Positions 17,338 to 26,905 are shown, counted from the stretch's first letter. The stretch is DNA of 64,000 bases from CAVPXC01 sp963709505 (GCA_963709505.1 CAVPXC010000009.1:58800-122799); one strand, 5' to 3'. Numbers and translations are program-made. Notes: generated by a model not told the origin, from the sequence alone.

Positions 17338-20127
17338 TCACGCCTTCTCCATCTCATACCAATTCGGTCCCACCTCGACATCGACCTTCAGCGCAGCATC
17401 CAGGGCATAGGCGCCTTCCATGATCTCCCGCACCAGTGGCACGACGGCGGCCACCACGGCTTCCGGCACTTCGAGCACCAGCTCGTCATGCACCTGCAAG
17501 AGCATCCGGCTCTGCAGGCCTTGCTCCTTCAACGCCCGGTGCAGCCGCACCATGGCGATTTTGATGATGTCGGCCGCGGTGCCCTGGATGGGATGGTTGA
17601 TCGCGGCGCGCTCGGCGCCTTGCTGCTCCAGCCGGCCGCCGCGACCGCCGTCCTTCAAGACCGGGAAATAGCGCCGCCGGCCGAGAAGCGTCTCGACGTA
17701 GCCCTGCCGCCGCGCGGTCTGGATGGTTTCGTCCACGTAGCGCCGGATGCCGGGATAGGTCTGGAAATAGGCGTCCAGGAAGGCTGCCGCCTCGGTGCGG
17801 CTCAGCTCGGTGCGGCTCGCAAGGCCAAAGGCGCTGACGCCGTAGCTGGTGGCGAAGTTGACCATCTTGGCGATCGAGCGTTGGCTGGACGTGACTTGGT
17901 CCAATGGCACGTTGTAGATCTTGGCCGCGGTGCTGCGATGGATATCCTCGCCCGCCCGGAAGGCAGCCAGCATGGCCTCATCCTGCGAGATATGCGCCAG
18001 AATGCGCAGCTCGACCTGCGAGTAGTCGGCGGAAAGCAGCTTGCAGCCGGGCGCGGCCACGAATGCCCGGCGAATCTCACGGCCCAGGTCGGTGCGGATC
18101 GGGATGTTCTGCAGGTTGGGGCTGTTGCTGCTGATGCGTCCCGTCTCGGAGCCGCCCTGGTTGAAGCTGGTGTGTACCCGGCCCGTCTGGGGGTTGACCA
18201 TCTGCGGCAGCGCGTCGATGTAGGTGCTGAGCAGCTTGCTCAACTGGCGCTGTTCGAGGATCAGGTCGATCACCGGGTGCTGGCCTTTGAAGCCCTCGAG
18301 CACGTCGGCGCTGGTCGAGTAGAAACCCGCCTGCGTCTTCTTCAACCCCTGGGTCGACAGGGCTAGCTTGCCGAACAGCACGTCGGAGAGCTGCTGCGTG
18401 CTGTTGATGTTGAATTTATAGCCCACCACGGCGTAGATTTCTTGCTCTAACTCGAACAGCCGCTGGCGGAGTTCCTTCGACATCTGCTGGAGGAAGGGCG
18501 CATCCAGCGCAATGCCGGCCATCTGCATGTCTACCAGAACGGGCACCAACGGCATCTCGACCTCGCGAAACAGCGAAATCAGCGCCAGATCTTCCAACTC
18601 TCTTCTTAGGATCGACACCAGCCGCCAGGTCATGTCGGTGTCCGCTGCGGCATAGCGGGTCGCCGCGGCGATGGGGACGGTGTCCATCGTCGTTTGGTTC
18701 TTGCCGGTGCCGATCAGCGCGGTGATGGGCGTCATTTCTTTACCCAGGCGCTGCCAGGCCAGGGCTTTCAGCCCCAGACTGCGGCTGGCCGGGTCGATCA
18801 GCCATTCGGCAATCATCGTGTCGAACAACGGCCCGCCCACCTGGATCCCGGCACGGGTCAGCATCGTCAGGTCGTACTCGGCGTTGTGGGCTGCTTTCTC
18901 GATCTGCGGGTTCTCCAGCACAGGTTTCAGGGTCGAGATGACGAGGTCCCGTGATAGTTGGTCGCCCACGGACTCGCCTTTGTGCCCAACGGGTATGTAC
19001 ACCGACTGTCCTTCGTCCCACGCCAGGGAGATGCCGACCAGCTCCGCCGCCAGCGCATCGGTGGCGGTCGTCTCGGTGTCAAAGGAGATCAGCGCCGCGC
19101 CGCGCAGCTTGTCGACGAGCGCCGACAATTGCTCTTCGGTCACGATCGCCTCGTAGAGCGACGGCTCGGCCTCAATGCTGGCTTCCGCTTCCGCCCCGGC
19201 AAACAACGCCAGCTGCGCGCCTTTGCCCTCTATTTTGACATCGACCGCGGCTTTGGCTTCCGACTCCGGCAGCCTCTCCACCAGGCTTCGGAACTCCAGC
19301 TCGCGGAACAGCTCTGCCACCTGGGCTTTGTCGTAGTCTCGAACGCGACACGCCTGCAGATCCAACCCGATCCCCGGCACGTCGGTGACAATGGTTACCA
19401 GGTGCTTGCTGAGGAATGCGTCGGCACGGCCGGCCTCAAGCGCCTCCCGCGTGCGCTTAGCTGTGATCTCGTCCAGGTGCTCATAGACGGCATCGACGCT
19501 GCCGTAGCGCTGGAGCAGATCCGTCGCGCCCTTTTCGCCCACACCCTTGACGCCTGGCACGTTGTCCGACTTGTCGCCGATCAGCGACTTCAAGTCAATC
19601 AGCTGCTTGGGCGCCAGGCCGTACTTCTCCTGGACCGATTGCGGGGTGTAGAAGATGGTGTCGCTGAACTTGCGTCCGCTCGTGAGGACGGTCGTCTTCT
19701 CGGTGACACACTGCACGATGTCGCGATCGCCGGTGACGATGATCGTGTCAACGCCCTGTTCATCGCCCTGTCGGGCCAGGGTGCCGAGCACGTCGTCAGC
19801 CTCAAAGCCCTCGGCCGTGAAGATCGGGATGTTGAAAACACGCACCACGTCCTGGATTCGCTCGATCTGCCGGCGAAGATCGTCGGGCATGCGCTCGCGG
19901 TGCCCTTTGTATTCGGCGTAGTCCCGGTGGCGAAAGGTTTCGCCTACGTCGAAGGCCACTGCGACGTACTCCGGCTTTACGTCGCGTAGAACGTTGAGCA
20001 GCATGGAGAAAAAGCCGAAAGTTGCGTTTGTCGGCTCTCCGGCGCGCGTCGCCATGTCCGGAGGTAGCGCGTGGTACGCCCGGAAGGCGAGTGAATGGCC
20101 GTCTATCAGGACGAGTTTTGGGGACAT
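17338..20127 (-). CDS. polA: DNA polymerase I
   Basis: A full-length 929-residue Pol I with all three domains. The 5' nuclease starts KLVLIDGHSLAFRAYHALP and carries FEADDVLGTLARQ. The 3'-5' exonuclease retains FDTETTATDALAAELVGIS, so proofreading acidic residues are present. Polymerase motif A is DYSQVELRILAHI, motif B RSIAKMVNFATSYGVSAFG, and motif C LQVHDELVLEVPE. The protein fills gaps in repair and replaces RNA primers. ATG 20127 is fixed by the conserved N-terminus, although the GGAG just before it is unusually close. The gene is intact although longer than several broken neighbours. Confidence 0.96.
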   Translation of the reverse strand: MSPKLVLIDGHSLAFRAYHALPPDMATRAGEPTNATFGFFSMLLNVLRDVKPEYVAVAFDVGETFRHRDYAEYKGHRERMPDDLRRQIERIQDVVRVFNIPIFTAEGFEADDVLGTLARQGDEQGVDTIIVTGDRDIVQCVTEKTTVLTSGRKFSDTIFYTPQSVQEKYGLAPKQLIDLKSLIGDKSDNVPGVKGVGEKGATDLLQRYGSVDAVYEHLDEITAKRTREALEAGRADAFLSKHLVTIVTDVPGIGLDLQACRVRDYDKAQVAELFRELEFRSLVERLPESEAKAAVDVKIEGKGAQLALFAGAEAEASIEAEPSLYEAIVTEEQLSALVDKLRGAALISFDTETTATDALAAELVGISLAWDEGQSVYIPVGHKGESVGDQLSRDLVISTLKPVLENPQIEKAAHNAEYDLTMLTRAGIQVGGPLFDTMIAEWLIDPASRSLGLKALAWQRLGKEMTPITALIGTGKNQTTMDTVPIAAATRYAAADTDMTWRLVSILRRELEDLALISLFREVEMPLVPVLVDMQMAGIALDAPFLQQMSKELRQRLFELEQEIYAVVGYKFNINSTQQLSDVLFGKLALSTQGLKKTQAGFYSTSADVLEGFKGQHPVIDLILEQRQLSKLLSTYIDALPQMVNPQTGRVHTSFNQGGSETGRISSNSPNLQNIPIRTDLGREIRRAFVAAPGCKLLSADYSQVELRILAHISQDEAMLAAFRAGEDIHRSTAAKIYNVPLDQVTSSQRSIAKMVNFATSYGVSAFGLASRTELSRTEAAAFLDAYFQTYPGIRRYVDETIQTARRQGYVETLLGRRRYFPVLKDGGRGGRLEQQGAERAAINHPIQGTAADIIKIAMVRLHRALKEQGLQSRMLLQVHDELVLEVPEAVVAAVVPLVREIMEGAYALDAALKVDVEVGPNWYEMEKA

Positions 20128-20149
20128 CTCCGTGACCTGTGATTAAAGG

Positions 20150-20235
20150 GCAGTGGGCAGTGAACAGTGGGCAGTTAGCAGTCCAGAAGGTGCGATATCA
20201 CAACTGAACACTCCTCGCATCTCACTGTTAACTGT
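20150..20235. repeat. Degenerate CAGTGGG / AACAGT word repeats
   Basis: Words such as GGGCAGTGAACAGTGGGCAG run toward an inverted counterpart, CACTGTTAACTGTT, at 20222-20236. This is the same style as the other word-repeat palindromes of the window. Confidence 0.5.
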
Positions 20236-20237
20236 TC

Positions 20238-20541
20238 TAGCTACCCGACAGTTTCATAAGAAGAAACCAGCGTCGGTCGAGTAGGTCCTGGCGGCGTAGT
20301 ACTGAAGCCCTGTCTGTTCACAGAAGTCTCACATCAGTCGAGACTCGCCGCCAGGATCGTATCGAGACCCCTGGTTCAAGTAACTCATCGTATTGAGATC
20401 CAAGGGTCTCGATACGGGTCTGGCGGCGAGTTCTCGGTAATTAGGAACATCCGGTGCTCAGGCTGATCATCGGAAAAGCGCCGCCAGACCCTACTCGACC
20501 CACGCTCATGAGACAGCACACTAAAACTATCAGGTAGCTAG
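20238..20541. mobile_element. Nested palindromic element, MITE-like, about 304 bp
   Basis: The ends are 18-base inverted repeats (CTAGCTACCCGACAGTTT at 20238-20255 and its 16/18 inverse at 20524-20541). Inside lie a second inverted pair (GTCGAGTAGGTCCTGGCGGCG at about 20277 and its near-inverse at about 20479) and a third (GTCGAGACTCGCCGCCAG..CGTATCGAGACCC against 20400-20436). No coding capacity. The right end abuts the stop codon of the next gene. Confidence 0.7.
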
Positions 20542-20542
20542 T

Positions 20543-20764
20543 TTACTGCTTACCGATCTCTATATGTCCACCTGCGACGAGGTCCTTGACCTGGGGCACG
20601 TCCACGATGTCCGGCGTCATGCGAAAGCTGCGGCCGGCATCGAGACGGAAAGCACCCGTCGGCAGGTCGAGCAGAATGTTCTGGCTGGTCTTGTTGCGGA
20701 TGAAAACGAAGCCTTGCGGGTCCCAGTCGTGATCCAACGTGCTGCGTTTTTTCGAATTGGCCAT
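20543..20764 (-). CDS. Small conserved hypothetical protein
   Basis: A 73-residue protein: basic N-terminus (MANSKKRSTLDHDW), then FVFIRNKTSQNILLDLPTG and FRLDAGRSFRMTPDIVDVP, ending IEIGKQ. It looks like a compact beta protein without known function. ATG 20764 has GGAGG six bases upstream, so it is preferred over upstream in-frame codons. The stop codon borders the MITE-like element. Confidence 0.65.
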   Translation of the reverse strand: MANSKKRSTLDHDWDPQGFVFIRNKTSQNILLDLPTGAFRLDAGRSFRMTPDIVDVPQVKDLVAGGHIEIGKQ

Positions 20765-20878
20765 GGATGCCTCCGTCAAAGAAGCAAATGCGGCCTGTGG
20801 CCGCAAATCGACATAAACTACTTTGTGCCGGCTGGCACGGGCAGGTGCTATTGTATCCCCACTAAGCGGGAAAGTCAA

Positions 20879-21667
20879 TCACGTTTGAGGCGGCGGGTTG
20901 TCGCCGGCGACTTCCTCGCCTCGCAGCACGGCTGCCAGCACGTCGGGCCGGTCGGTGATGATGCCGTCGACGCCGAGGTTGATCACTCGCCGCATCTCCA
21001 CGGGTGCGTTGACGGTCCAAGTGTTTACCGGGTAGCCTTCCCGGTGTGCTTGATTTACGAGCTTCTGCGTTACCTGGCCGGTCCATGGGTGCAAGGCATC
21101 CACGCGCATCACGCGGCGCGGCCAACCTACACCCATCAGCCACGGCAGGTCGGGATCATAGAGCAGTCCGAGCCGAATGCGCCGGTCTAGATGACCGATG
21201 CGCCATAGGATCAACGGGTTGAAACAAGAGACCAGGCAGCGGTCGAAGAGGTTGCGGTGTTGGATGGCCTCGACCAGGCCCGCCTCCAGGCCATCGCTGC
21301 GCATCCTGAAACGCTTGGCTTCGATGTTCAAGAAACTGTGATCCGGCAGAGTATCCAGCACCTCGTCCAGCGTCGGGATCACTTCTCCTGCATACTGTGG
21401 TCCTGCATATCGGCCGACGTCCAACTCACGCAGCATCGCTAGCGTGCTCTTGACGATGCGGCCTTCCACACCAGCGATGCGTTTCATGTCGTCGTCGTGA
21501 AAGACCACGAGATGGCCGTCGGCGGTGCGCTGCACGTCAAACTCGACGCCATCCGCGCCGGCAGCCATGCCTGCGCGAAAGGCCGGCAGCGTGTTTTCCG
21601 GCGCCAGGCCCTTTGCGCCGCGATGGCCGATGATAAGCGGCTTGGTGTTCGGCATGAGTGTAGACAT
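20879..21667 (-). CDS. Glycerophosphodiester phosphodiesterase
   Basis: A 262-residue GDPD TIM-barrel enzyme that hydrolyses glycerophosphodiesters to glycerol 3-phosphate and an alcohol. The active site is intact: IIGHRGAKGLAPENTLPAF (His, Arg, Glu), DGVEFDVQRTADGHLVVFHD (Glu, Asp, His), FLNIEAKR, and the C-terminal VNTWTVN and GVDGIITDRPD. No signal peptide, so cytosolic. The start is ATG 21667 or ATG 21655; no clear ribosome site separates them. Confidence 0.9.
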   Translation of the reverse strand: MSTLMPNTKPLIIGHRGAKGLAPENTLPAFRAGMAAGADGVEFDVQRTADGHLVVFHDDDMKRIAGVEGRIVKSTLAMLRELDVGRYAGPQYAGEVIPTLDEVLDTLPDHSFLNIEAKRFRMRSDGLEAGLVEAIQHRNLFDRCLVSCFNPLILWRIGHLDRRIRLGLLYDPDLPWLMGVGWPRRVMRVDALHPWTGQVTQKLVNQAHREGYPVNTWTVNAPVEMRRVINLGVDGIITDRPDVLAAVLRGEEVAGDNPPPQT

Positions 21668-21740
21668 TTGCACTAATGACACGGCTCGGTCGGTCCTGCT
21701 GCGCAAGGAGGCTGCGCACAGACCGGCCAGAGCGGCTGCT

Positions 21741-23000
21741 TTAACTCAAAAGGTTGGGAAATACGCTAGTCAACACGAGTACCACGGTCAATAGAATCAG
21801 GACCGCCACACTGATCTGCACAAGCAGGTTGAAGACCCGGCCGTTCACGAAGTCACCCATGCGTCGTTTGTCGTTGATCAGGCGAAGCATGACGATCAAG
21901 ATGACAGGCAACAGCACCCCGTTAAGCGTTTGACTGGCCAGCATGGCGCGGATCAGCGATTGGATGGGCAGTAAGATGATACCGGCTCCAAGAACGATCA
22001 GGGCGGTGTAGATGCCGAAAAAGACCGGCGCCTCGCGAAAACTGTTGTCGACGCCGAGCTCCCAGCCGAAGGCCTCACACACCACGTAAGCGGTCGAAAG
22101 CGGTAAGATCGCCGCTGAAAAGATCGAGGCGTTGAGCAGCCCTAGCCCAAAGAACACCGATGCATACTTGCCGGCCAAGGGTTCAAGCGCCAGGGCCGCA
22201 TCCTTGGCGGACTCGATCCGAACGCCATTGCGATAGAGGGTGGCTGCACAGGCGATCATAATCGCCGACGCTACGAAGACCGCAAACAAGGATCCCAGCA
22301 CGACGTCGATTCGCTCGTAGGCATAGTCGGTGACTTTTAGCCCCTTGTCGACGATTGACGCCTGCTGGTAGAACTGCATCCACGGCGCAATGGTCGTGCC
22401 GATAATCGTGACGGCGAGCACGACGTAGCTTGAGTTGAACTGGAATTGCGGGGTAACGAATGCGCGAGCTACTTCTCCCCAGTCCGGGTTAGCAAGGATG
22501 CAGGAGGCTACATAGGTCAGATAGACCGCACTGGCCACCAGAAAGATGCGCTCGACCCACTGATAATTGGCCTTGACGATCAAAAACCACACCAGGACGG
22601 CGGCGATAGGCACGGAGATGTACTTGCTGACATGAAAAATCTCCATGCTCGCCGCTACACCGGCGAACTCGCTCACCGTGTTGGCCAGGTTGGCGATCAG
22701 CATCAGGCCGATGATGATCGCCGTCAAACGCACTCCAAGGCTGGAGCGTATTAGATCGGCCAGGCCCTCGCCGGTGACCACGCCAAGCCGGGCACTCATC
22801 TCTTGGACCAGAATCAACGCCACGGCTACAAAGGGCATCATCCAGAGAAAAGCGTACCCGTAGTGCGCACCGGCCACTGAGTAGGTTGTAATGCCGCCGG
22901 CGTCGTTGTCTACATTGGCCGTGATGATGCCCGGGCCAATCACCGCTAGCAAAAGCATCAGTCGTAGGCGCAGGGGCTTGATTCTTTGCCGGAGTGTCAT
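21741..23000 (-). CDS. Divergent NRAMP-family metal transporter, probable Mg2+ type
   Basis: A 419-residue NRAMP fold protein with about 11 helices. In canonical Mn2+/Fe2+ NRAMPs helix 1 carries DPGN and helix 6 carries MPH. Here helix 1 reads GPGIITANVDNDAGGITT (Asp33 kept, the metal-binding Asn replaced by Gly36). Helix 6 reads GTTIAPWMQFYQQAS (Met replaced by Ala205, His by Trp207). The lost Met is known to help NRAMPs exclude Mg2+ and Ca2+, so an alkaline-earth substrate is a reasonable inference. The gene upstream on the same strand encodes MgtE-N and CBS domains, the regulatory parts of a Mg2+ channel, which supports this. Confidence 0.85.
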   Translation of the reverse strand: MTLRQRIKPLRLRLMLLLAVIGPGIITANVDNDAGGITTYSVAGAHYGYAFLWMMPFVAVALILVQEMSARLGVVTGEGLADLIRSSLGVRLTAIIIGLMLIANLANTVSEFAGVAASMEIFHVSKYISVPIAAVLVWFLIVKANYQWVERIFLVASAVYLTYVASCILANPDWGEVARAFVTPQFQFNSSYVVLAVTIIGTTIAPWMQFYQQASIVDKGLKVTDYAYERIDVVLGSLFAVFVASAIMIACAATLYRNGVRIESAKDAALALEPLAGKYASVFFGLGLLNASIFSAAILPLSTAYVVCEAFGWELGVDNSFREAPVFFGIYTALIVLGAGIILLPIQSLIRAMLASQTLNGVLLPVILIVMLRLINDKRRMGDFVNGRVFNLLVQISVAVLILLTVVLVLTSVFPNLLS

Positions 23001-23116
23001 GGCAGGTGCTCATTCGGATCTGCCGCAGAAATTCAGCCAGCGATGCGAGCACGTTGATTTCGATACGGCAGCCTACTCAATCAACGTGCTCGCACCGCCG
23101 GCTGACTAGTTGCGAT

Positions 23117-24362
23117 CTATCGATAAAAGCGGGGGAGCCGCTTCTTCCAGGCGGTAGGAATGATCTTGTCCAGCGCATCGTCTGCGGTCACGACGCCGTG
23201 CAGCCGATGGGCTTCGTCGACTACTGGCACGGCTACCAGATTGTACTTTGACACCACTTGGGCAACCAGGTCCTGGCTATCCAGTAGCTTGACGCTGACC
23301 ACACGGCGCGCCATGAAGTCCGACACCGGCGTATGCGGCGAGGCAATGACCAGGTCTCGCAGCGAGAAGACGCCCAACAGGACGTCCTGGGCATCGGTGA
23401 CGTATACGTAGTAGATCGTCTCGGTTTCCTCAGCTGTCTCGCGCAGGAAGGCAATGACCTGCTCGGCGGTGGTCTCTGGCCGGACCGAAACGAACTCCGT
23501 GCTCATAATGCCACCCGCCGCGTCGTCCGGGTAGGTGAGCAGCTTGCGGACGTCCTTTGCGTCGTCGGCGTCCATCAAGTTGAGCAGTTCAGCGCTGCGA
23601 TCCTCTGGCAGCTCAGCCAAAAGGTCGGCCGCCTCGTCGGGCGACATCCATTCCAGGACGTCGACCACACGCTCCGTGGACATGGTCTCAACCAGGCTGG
23701 CCTGAAACTCCGGCTCGACCTCTTCCAGGGCTTCGGCTACCGTCTCGGCATCGAGGGAATCAAGAATGCGGTTAGTTTCGGCGCGTGTCAAGTCGCTGAA
23801 GATCTCGGCCAGGTCGGCCGGGTGCAACTCGGCGATACGGTTGCTGGGCACGCGCAGGCGCATGGGCTGGTTGCCGGGCAGCAGTTCGATGTCGTCCCAC
23901 GAGATGAACCCAGGTGGCAGTCGCTGGTTCAAGCGTCGGGTCATCCGGTCGACACCCATGCGGCGCATTAGCCCGCGCATGCCGATATCGACGTTGGCCA
24001 CAAAGAAATAGCCATTCACGCGCACGAGCTCGAGGTCGTTGACGCGCACAACCCGCACGCCGTTGGTGTCGATAATCTGCTTGTCGAGCACGTCTCGAGC
24101 CAGGTAGAGGTCGTTTTCTTCCGGCTCGTAGGGTAGTGATCGCAGCCAACTTCTTGTTCAGCGGAATCGCGGGCGCAATCAACACCGCAACATCGGCGTA
24201 GGGCACCAGCAAGATGCCGCCAGACCGCTTCACAGCGATCGCGGCTATCGTCGGATTGGGGACGTCTGGCCGAAAGGCGCCGATCAAGTCTTCGAGCCGA
24301 CCGATGCGCTCGCCGTCCACATCGGCCACTACCTTGCCCAACAATTCGCTGACAAATGGCAT
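23117..24362 (-). CDS. PRC-barrel/MgtE N-domain/CBS regulator, one frameshift
   Basis: A soluble protein of about 414 residues. The N-terminal part resembles PRC-barrel domains (MPFVSELLGKVVADVDGERI, RLEDLIGAF). It is followed by an MgtE N-domain with its helical repeats (ELHPADLAEIFSDL, STERVVDVLEWMSPDEAADLL) and by paired CBS motifs (GGIMSTEFVSVRPETTAEQV, FSLRDLVIA, PVVDEAHRLHGVVTADDAL). In MgtE these domains sense Mg2+ and gate the pore; here the membrane part is missing and an NRAMP gene follows. The frame breaks near 24135: the first frame ends in LAAITTLRA and the second resumes with YEPEENDLYLARDVLDKQI. This is probably an assembly indel. Confidence 0.8.
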
Positions 24363-24383
24363 ATGTCACCGCCTGCCTGCAAC

Positions 24384-24419
24384 AAATGAGGGCTTGCCCG
24401 ACCCGGCAAGCCCTCATTT
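24384..24419 (-). terminator. Terminator hairpin after the 3-hydroxyacyl-CoA dehydrogenase gene
   Basis: AAATGAGGGCTTGCC and its exact inverse GGCAAGCCCTCATTT form a 15-bp stem with a 6-base loop between two minus-strand genes. It ends the transcript of the gene at 24504-25361. Confidence 0.7.
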
Positions 24420-24503
24420 CAGTCTAAACGTGGTTGCCGCGGACTGATGGTGCTGCCAATCTCCGCGTACGCGGGGATTAACCCGCACGGGACAGGCGCT
24501 TGG

Positions 24504-25361
24504 CTACCGACTCGTATAGTCGTAGAAGCCCTTGCCACTCTTGCGGCCAAGCTGCCCGGCCGTGACCATGCGGGCCAACAGCGGCGGCGCCTTGAAGCGC
24601 GCCTCGCCGTATTCCTCGAAGAAGACGTCGGCTACGTTCTTGATCACGTCCAGCCCAACGAAGTCGGAAAGGGTTAGCGGGCCCATCGGATGGGCGGCGC
24701 CTAGCTTCATGGCGTTGTCGATGTCCTCGCGGCTGGCCAGGCCGTTTTCGTATACGCGAATTGCGTCCAAGAGATAGGCGATGAGCAGGCGGTTGACGAT
24801 GAAGCCGGGCGTGTCCTTAGCCAACACGCCGGTCTTGCCGACCTTCTCGCCTAACCAGCGCACCGCATCGACGGTCGCCTGAGCGGTGAGCACACTGGGG
24901 ATGTACTCTACGAGCTGCATCACCGGCACCGGGTTGAAGAAATGCATGCCGATGACCTTGTCGCCGCGCTTCGTGGCCATTGCGATGGCTGCGATCGAGA
25001 TCGACGAGGTATTGGTGGCCAGGATCGCCTCGGGCTTTACCAACTGGTCGAGCTCGGCGAAAAGCTTGCGCTTGAGCTCTACGTCCTCAAACACGGCCTC
25101 GATGACGATGTCGCAGTCGGCCAAATCCTCATTCTTGATGCTGCCGCTGATGCGCTTGAGCACAGCGTCCATGTCTTCGGCGGCCATCTTGCCCTTTTCA
25201 ACGGCTTTGGCCAACGACTTCTGGATCTTGCCCAAGCCCTGGCTGAGGGCTTTGTCGTTGATCTCGACGACCATCACCTCGAAGCCCGCCTTGGCGCAGA
25301 TCTCGGCGATGCCGGATCCCATCTGGCCACAACCGACGATTCCAATGGTCTTGATTTCCAT
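24504..25361 (-). CDS. 3-hydroxybutyryl-CoA dehydrogenase
   Basis: A 285-residue NAD-dependent 3-hydroxyacyl-CoA dehydrogenase (HBDH family). Rossmann motif IGIVGCGQMGSGIAE; ILATNTSSISI; catalytic His in GMHFFNPVPVMQLVE; Asn/Glu region TPGFIVNRLLIAYLLDAI and HPMGPLTLSDFVGLDV; Lys-rich end GRKSGKGFYDY. It interconverts acetoacetyl-CoA and 3-hydroxybutyryl-CoA. ATG 25361 lies ten bases behind AGGAGG; ATG 25370 would be too near it. Pathway partners are not adjacent. Confidence 0.9.
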   Translation of the reverse strand: MEIKTIGIVGCGQMGSGIAEICAKAGFEVMVVEINDKALSQGLGKIQKSLAKAVEKGKMAAEDMDAVLKRISGSIKNEDLADCDIVIEAVFEDVELKRKLFAELDQLVKPEAILATNTSSISIAAIAMATKRGDKVIGMHFFNPVPVMQLVEYIPSVLTAQATVDAVRWLGEKVGKTGVLAKDTPGFIVNRLLIAYLLDAIRVYENGLASREDIDNAMKLGAAHPMGPLTLSDFVGLDVIKNVADVFFEEYGEARFKAPPLLARMVTAGQLGRKSGKGFYDYTSR

Positions 25362-25427
25362 CGTTTTCATGCCTCCTTGCATTTTGGTTGGTAGATAGGT
25401 GATGGCGGTAGGCAGGGAGCTGCCGAC

Positions 25428-26801
25428 CTACTCGTCACCTTCGGTCTCCTGAGCACTTTCTTCCATAAGCGCCAGCAGCGCCTTTGTTGCCCGCTGGTGA
25501 CGATCTGTCATCTCGGCCAATTGCTGCCAAAGGATGTTGATTTGCGGCGGGTCGGCGCGACGCAGCTGCTCGGCGGTCCAGTCCATCATTCTCGCCTGGC
25601 CGACCAGCATAAAGTTGAGCCTGCTTGGTGTGCCCTTACGCGAGGTGCCCTGAGCTAGTGTGTTCTCGTTGATGCCTGCACGCATGGGACTGCGATCCAA
25701 GCGCCGCAGAATCGGGCTGATCATGGCGATGGCTTCCTGTGATCCATCGATCAGGTCATCTAGAAGTGCAATCATGTCCTCTTTGCGCGAGCGCTTGCGA
25801 TACTCCTGATAAAGCAGCAAATGGGTGCGGTTGGAGCGCAACGCGTCCAACAAGCGCGAGGCCAAGGCATCGGCTGCTTTTCCACGAATAGCTAGCATCT
25901 CGGGCTCAACTTCCTCGACTTCGATGCCAGACTCCACGACGGTAAGTAGATCGGCCTCGGGCTCGCCCTCCTCGATCTCGATGCCGGTCTCCATGCCGGC
26001 AAAAAGATCGGTTTCGGGCGCCGGATTGTCAGCCAGGCGGTGGGCGATCAGCTGTAGGTATTCCCGGCTTCGAAAGTCCTGCTGGACCTCATCGGGCACC
26101 TGGCTGAACGCGCCGTTGGGGTTGTGTTGGCTCTGATGACACTCCCAGCCGGCCACGCGCCGATCGGCCCATGCCGCCACATCGAGCACCGTGCTAACCT
26201 CCTCATCCGGGGTGGCGACGAACGGGAGTTGGTCGCCATTGAGTTGAACGCGATACTCGGCGAACTGCGGAGCTTGCAGAAAGAAGCTCATCGGGATGAC
26301 CCGGCCGTAGAGCTTGGTCACCGCGTGCGCAGGCCCCAGGTCGGGCCGGTATTCGCTATCGGCTGCAGCTTGCCAGGCCGCCAGAGCGATGTCGTGGACG
26401 GCCAGATGGTCGGGATGGGGATAGCCGCCATGGTCCGGGTGTGTGATCATGACCTGCGGCCGGACCTGGCGGATGATCGCAACGACTTGGGCTACAGCCT
26501 GCTCCCGATCCAAGGCCGTCACGCCGCCGTCGGGCCAGTCCAGCCAGCGCAGATCTTCAATGCCAAGAACCTGACAGCAGCACTCGAGCTCGCCCGTGCG
26601 CACTTCGGCAAGATTGTCACGCGTTGCGCCGTACTCTGGCGGCGAAAAGATCTTGGCGGCCTCACCGCGCGTGGCGCAGATCAGCGTCACCCGGACTCCC
26701 GATTCCGCATAGCGCGCGAGTGTGCTGCCGACGCTCAATTCATCGTCGGGATGGGCAAATAGAGCGAGGATGCGGTAGGATGATGCGTTTTCACCAGACA
26801 T
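25428..26801 (-). CDS. PIG-L/LmbE-like deacetylase with a C-terminal helical extension
   Basis: A 457-residue protein. Residues about 10-250 form a zinc-dependent PIG-L fold with the signature LALFAHPDDELSVGSTLARY and THPDHGGYPHPDHLAVHD (zinc-binding His-x-x-Asp-Asp and His-x-x-His). The family removes acetyl groups from N-acetylglucosamine-type substrates (as in mycothiol or bacillithiol synthesis). An acidic low-complexity hinge (IEIEEGEPEADLL, IEVEEVEPE) leads to about 150 helical residues of unknown role. ATG 26801 is preceded by AAGG. Substrate unknown. Confidence 0.85.
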   Translation of the reverse strand: MSGENASSYRILALFAHPDDELSVGSTLARYAESGVRVTLICATRGEAAKIFSPPEYGATRDNLAEVRTGELECCCQVLGIEDLRWLDWPDGGVTALDREQAVAQVVAIIRQVRPQVMITHPDHGGYPHPDHLAVHDIALAAWQAAADSEYRPDLGPAHAVTKLYGRVIPMSFFLQAPQFAEYRVQLNGDQLPFVATPDEEVSTVLDVAAWADRRVAGWECHQSQHNPNGAFSQVPDEVQQDFRSREYLQLIAHRLADNPAPETDLFAGMETGIEIEEGEPEADLLTVVESGIEVEEVEPEMLAIRGKAADALASRLLDALRSNRTHLLLYQEYRKRSRKEDMIALLDDLIDGSQEAIAMISPILRRLDRSPMRAGINENTLAQGTSRKGTPSRLNFMLVGQARMMDWTAEQLRRADPPQINILWQQLAEMTDRHQRATKALLALMEESAQETEGDE

Positions 26802-26905
26802 GTGTGGCCTTTTCTGGAGGATTGTGACGCAACGCATTATACTGCTTCGTGATGAAACTGACGAATTCGTTTGAGTTGGCGGGAGGGTGAAGAGAAGGTA
26901 TACTG

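Noticed and set aside
18958..19989. 343-codon plus-strand open frame opposite polA
   Set aside because: It is the antisense shadow of the polymerase reading frame in GC-rich DNA, with no ribosome site and no recognisable motif.
20150..20541. Repeat-rich block considered as a CRISPR array
   Set aside because: The units are nested inverted repeats without regularly spaced direct repeats and unique spacers; no cas genes are near.
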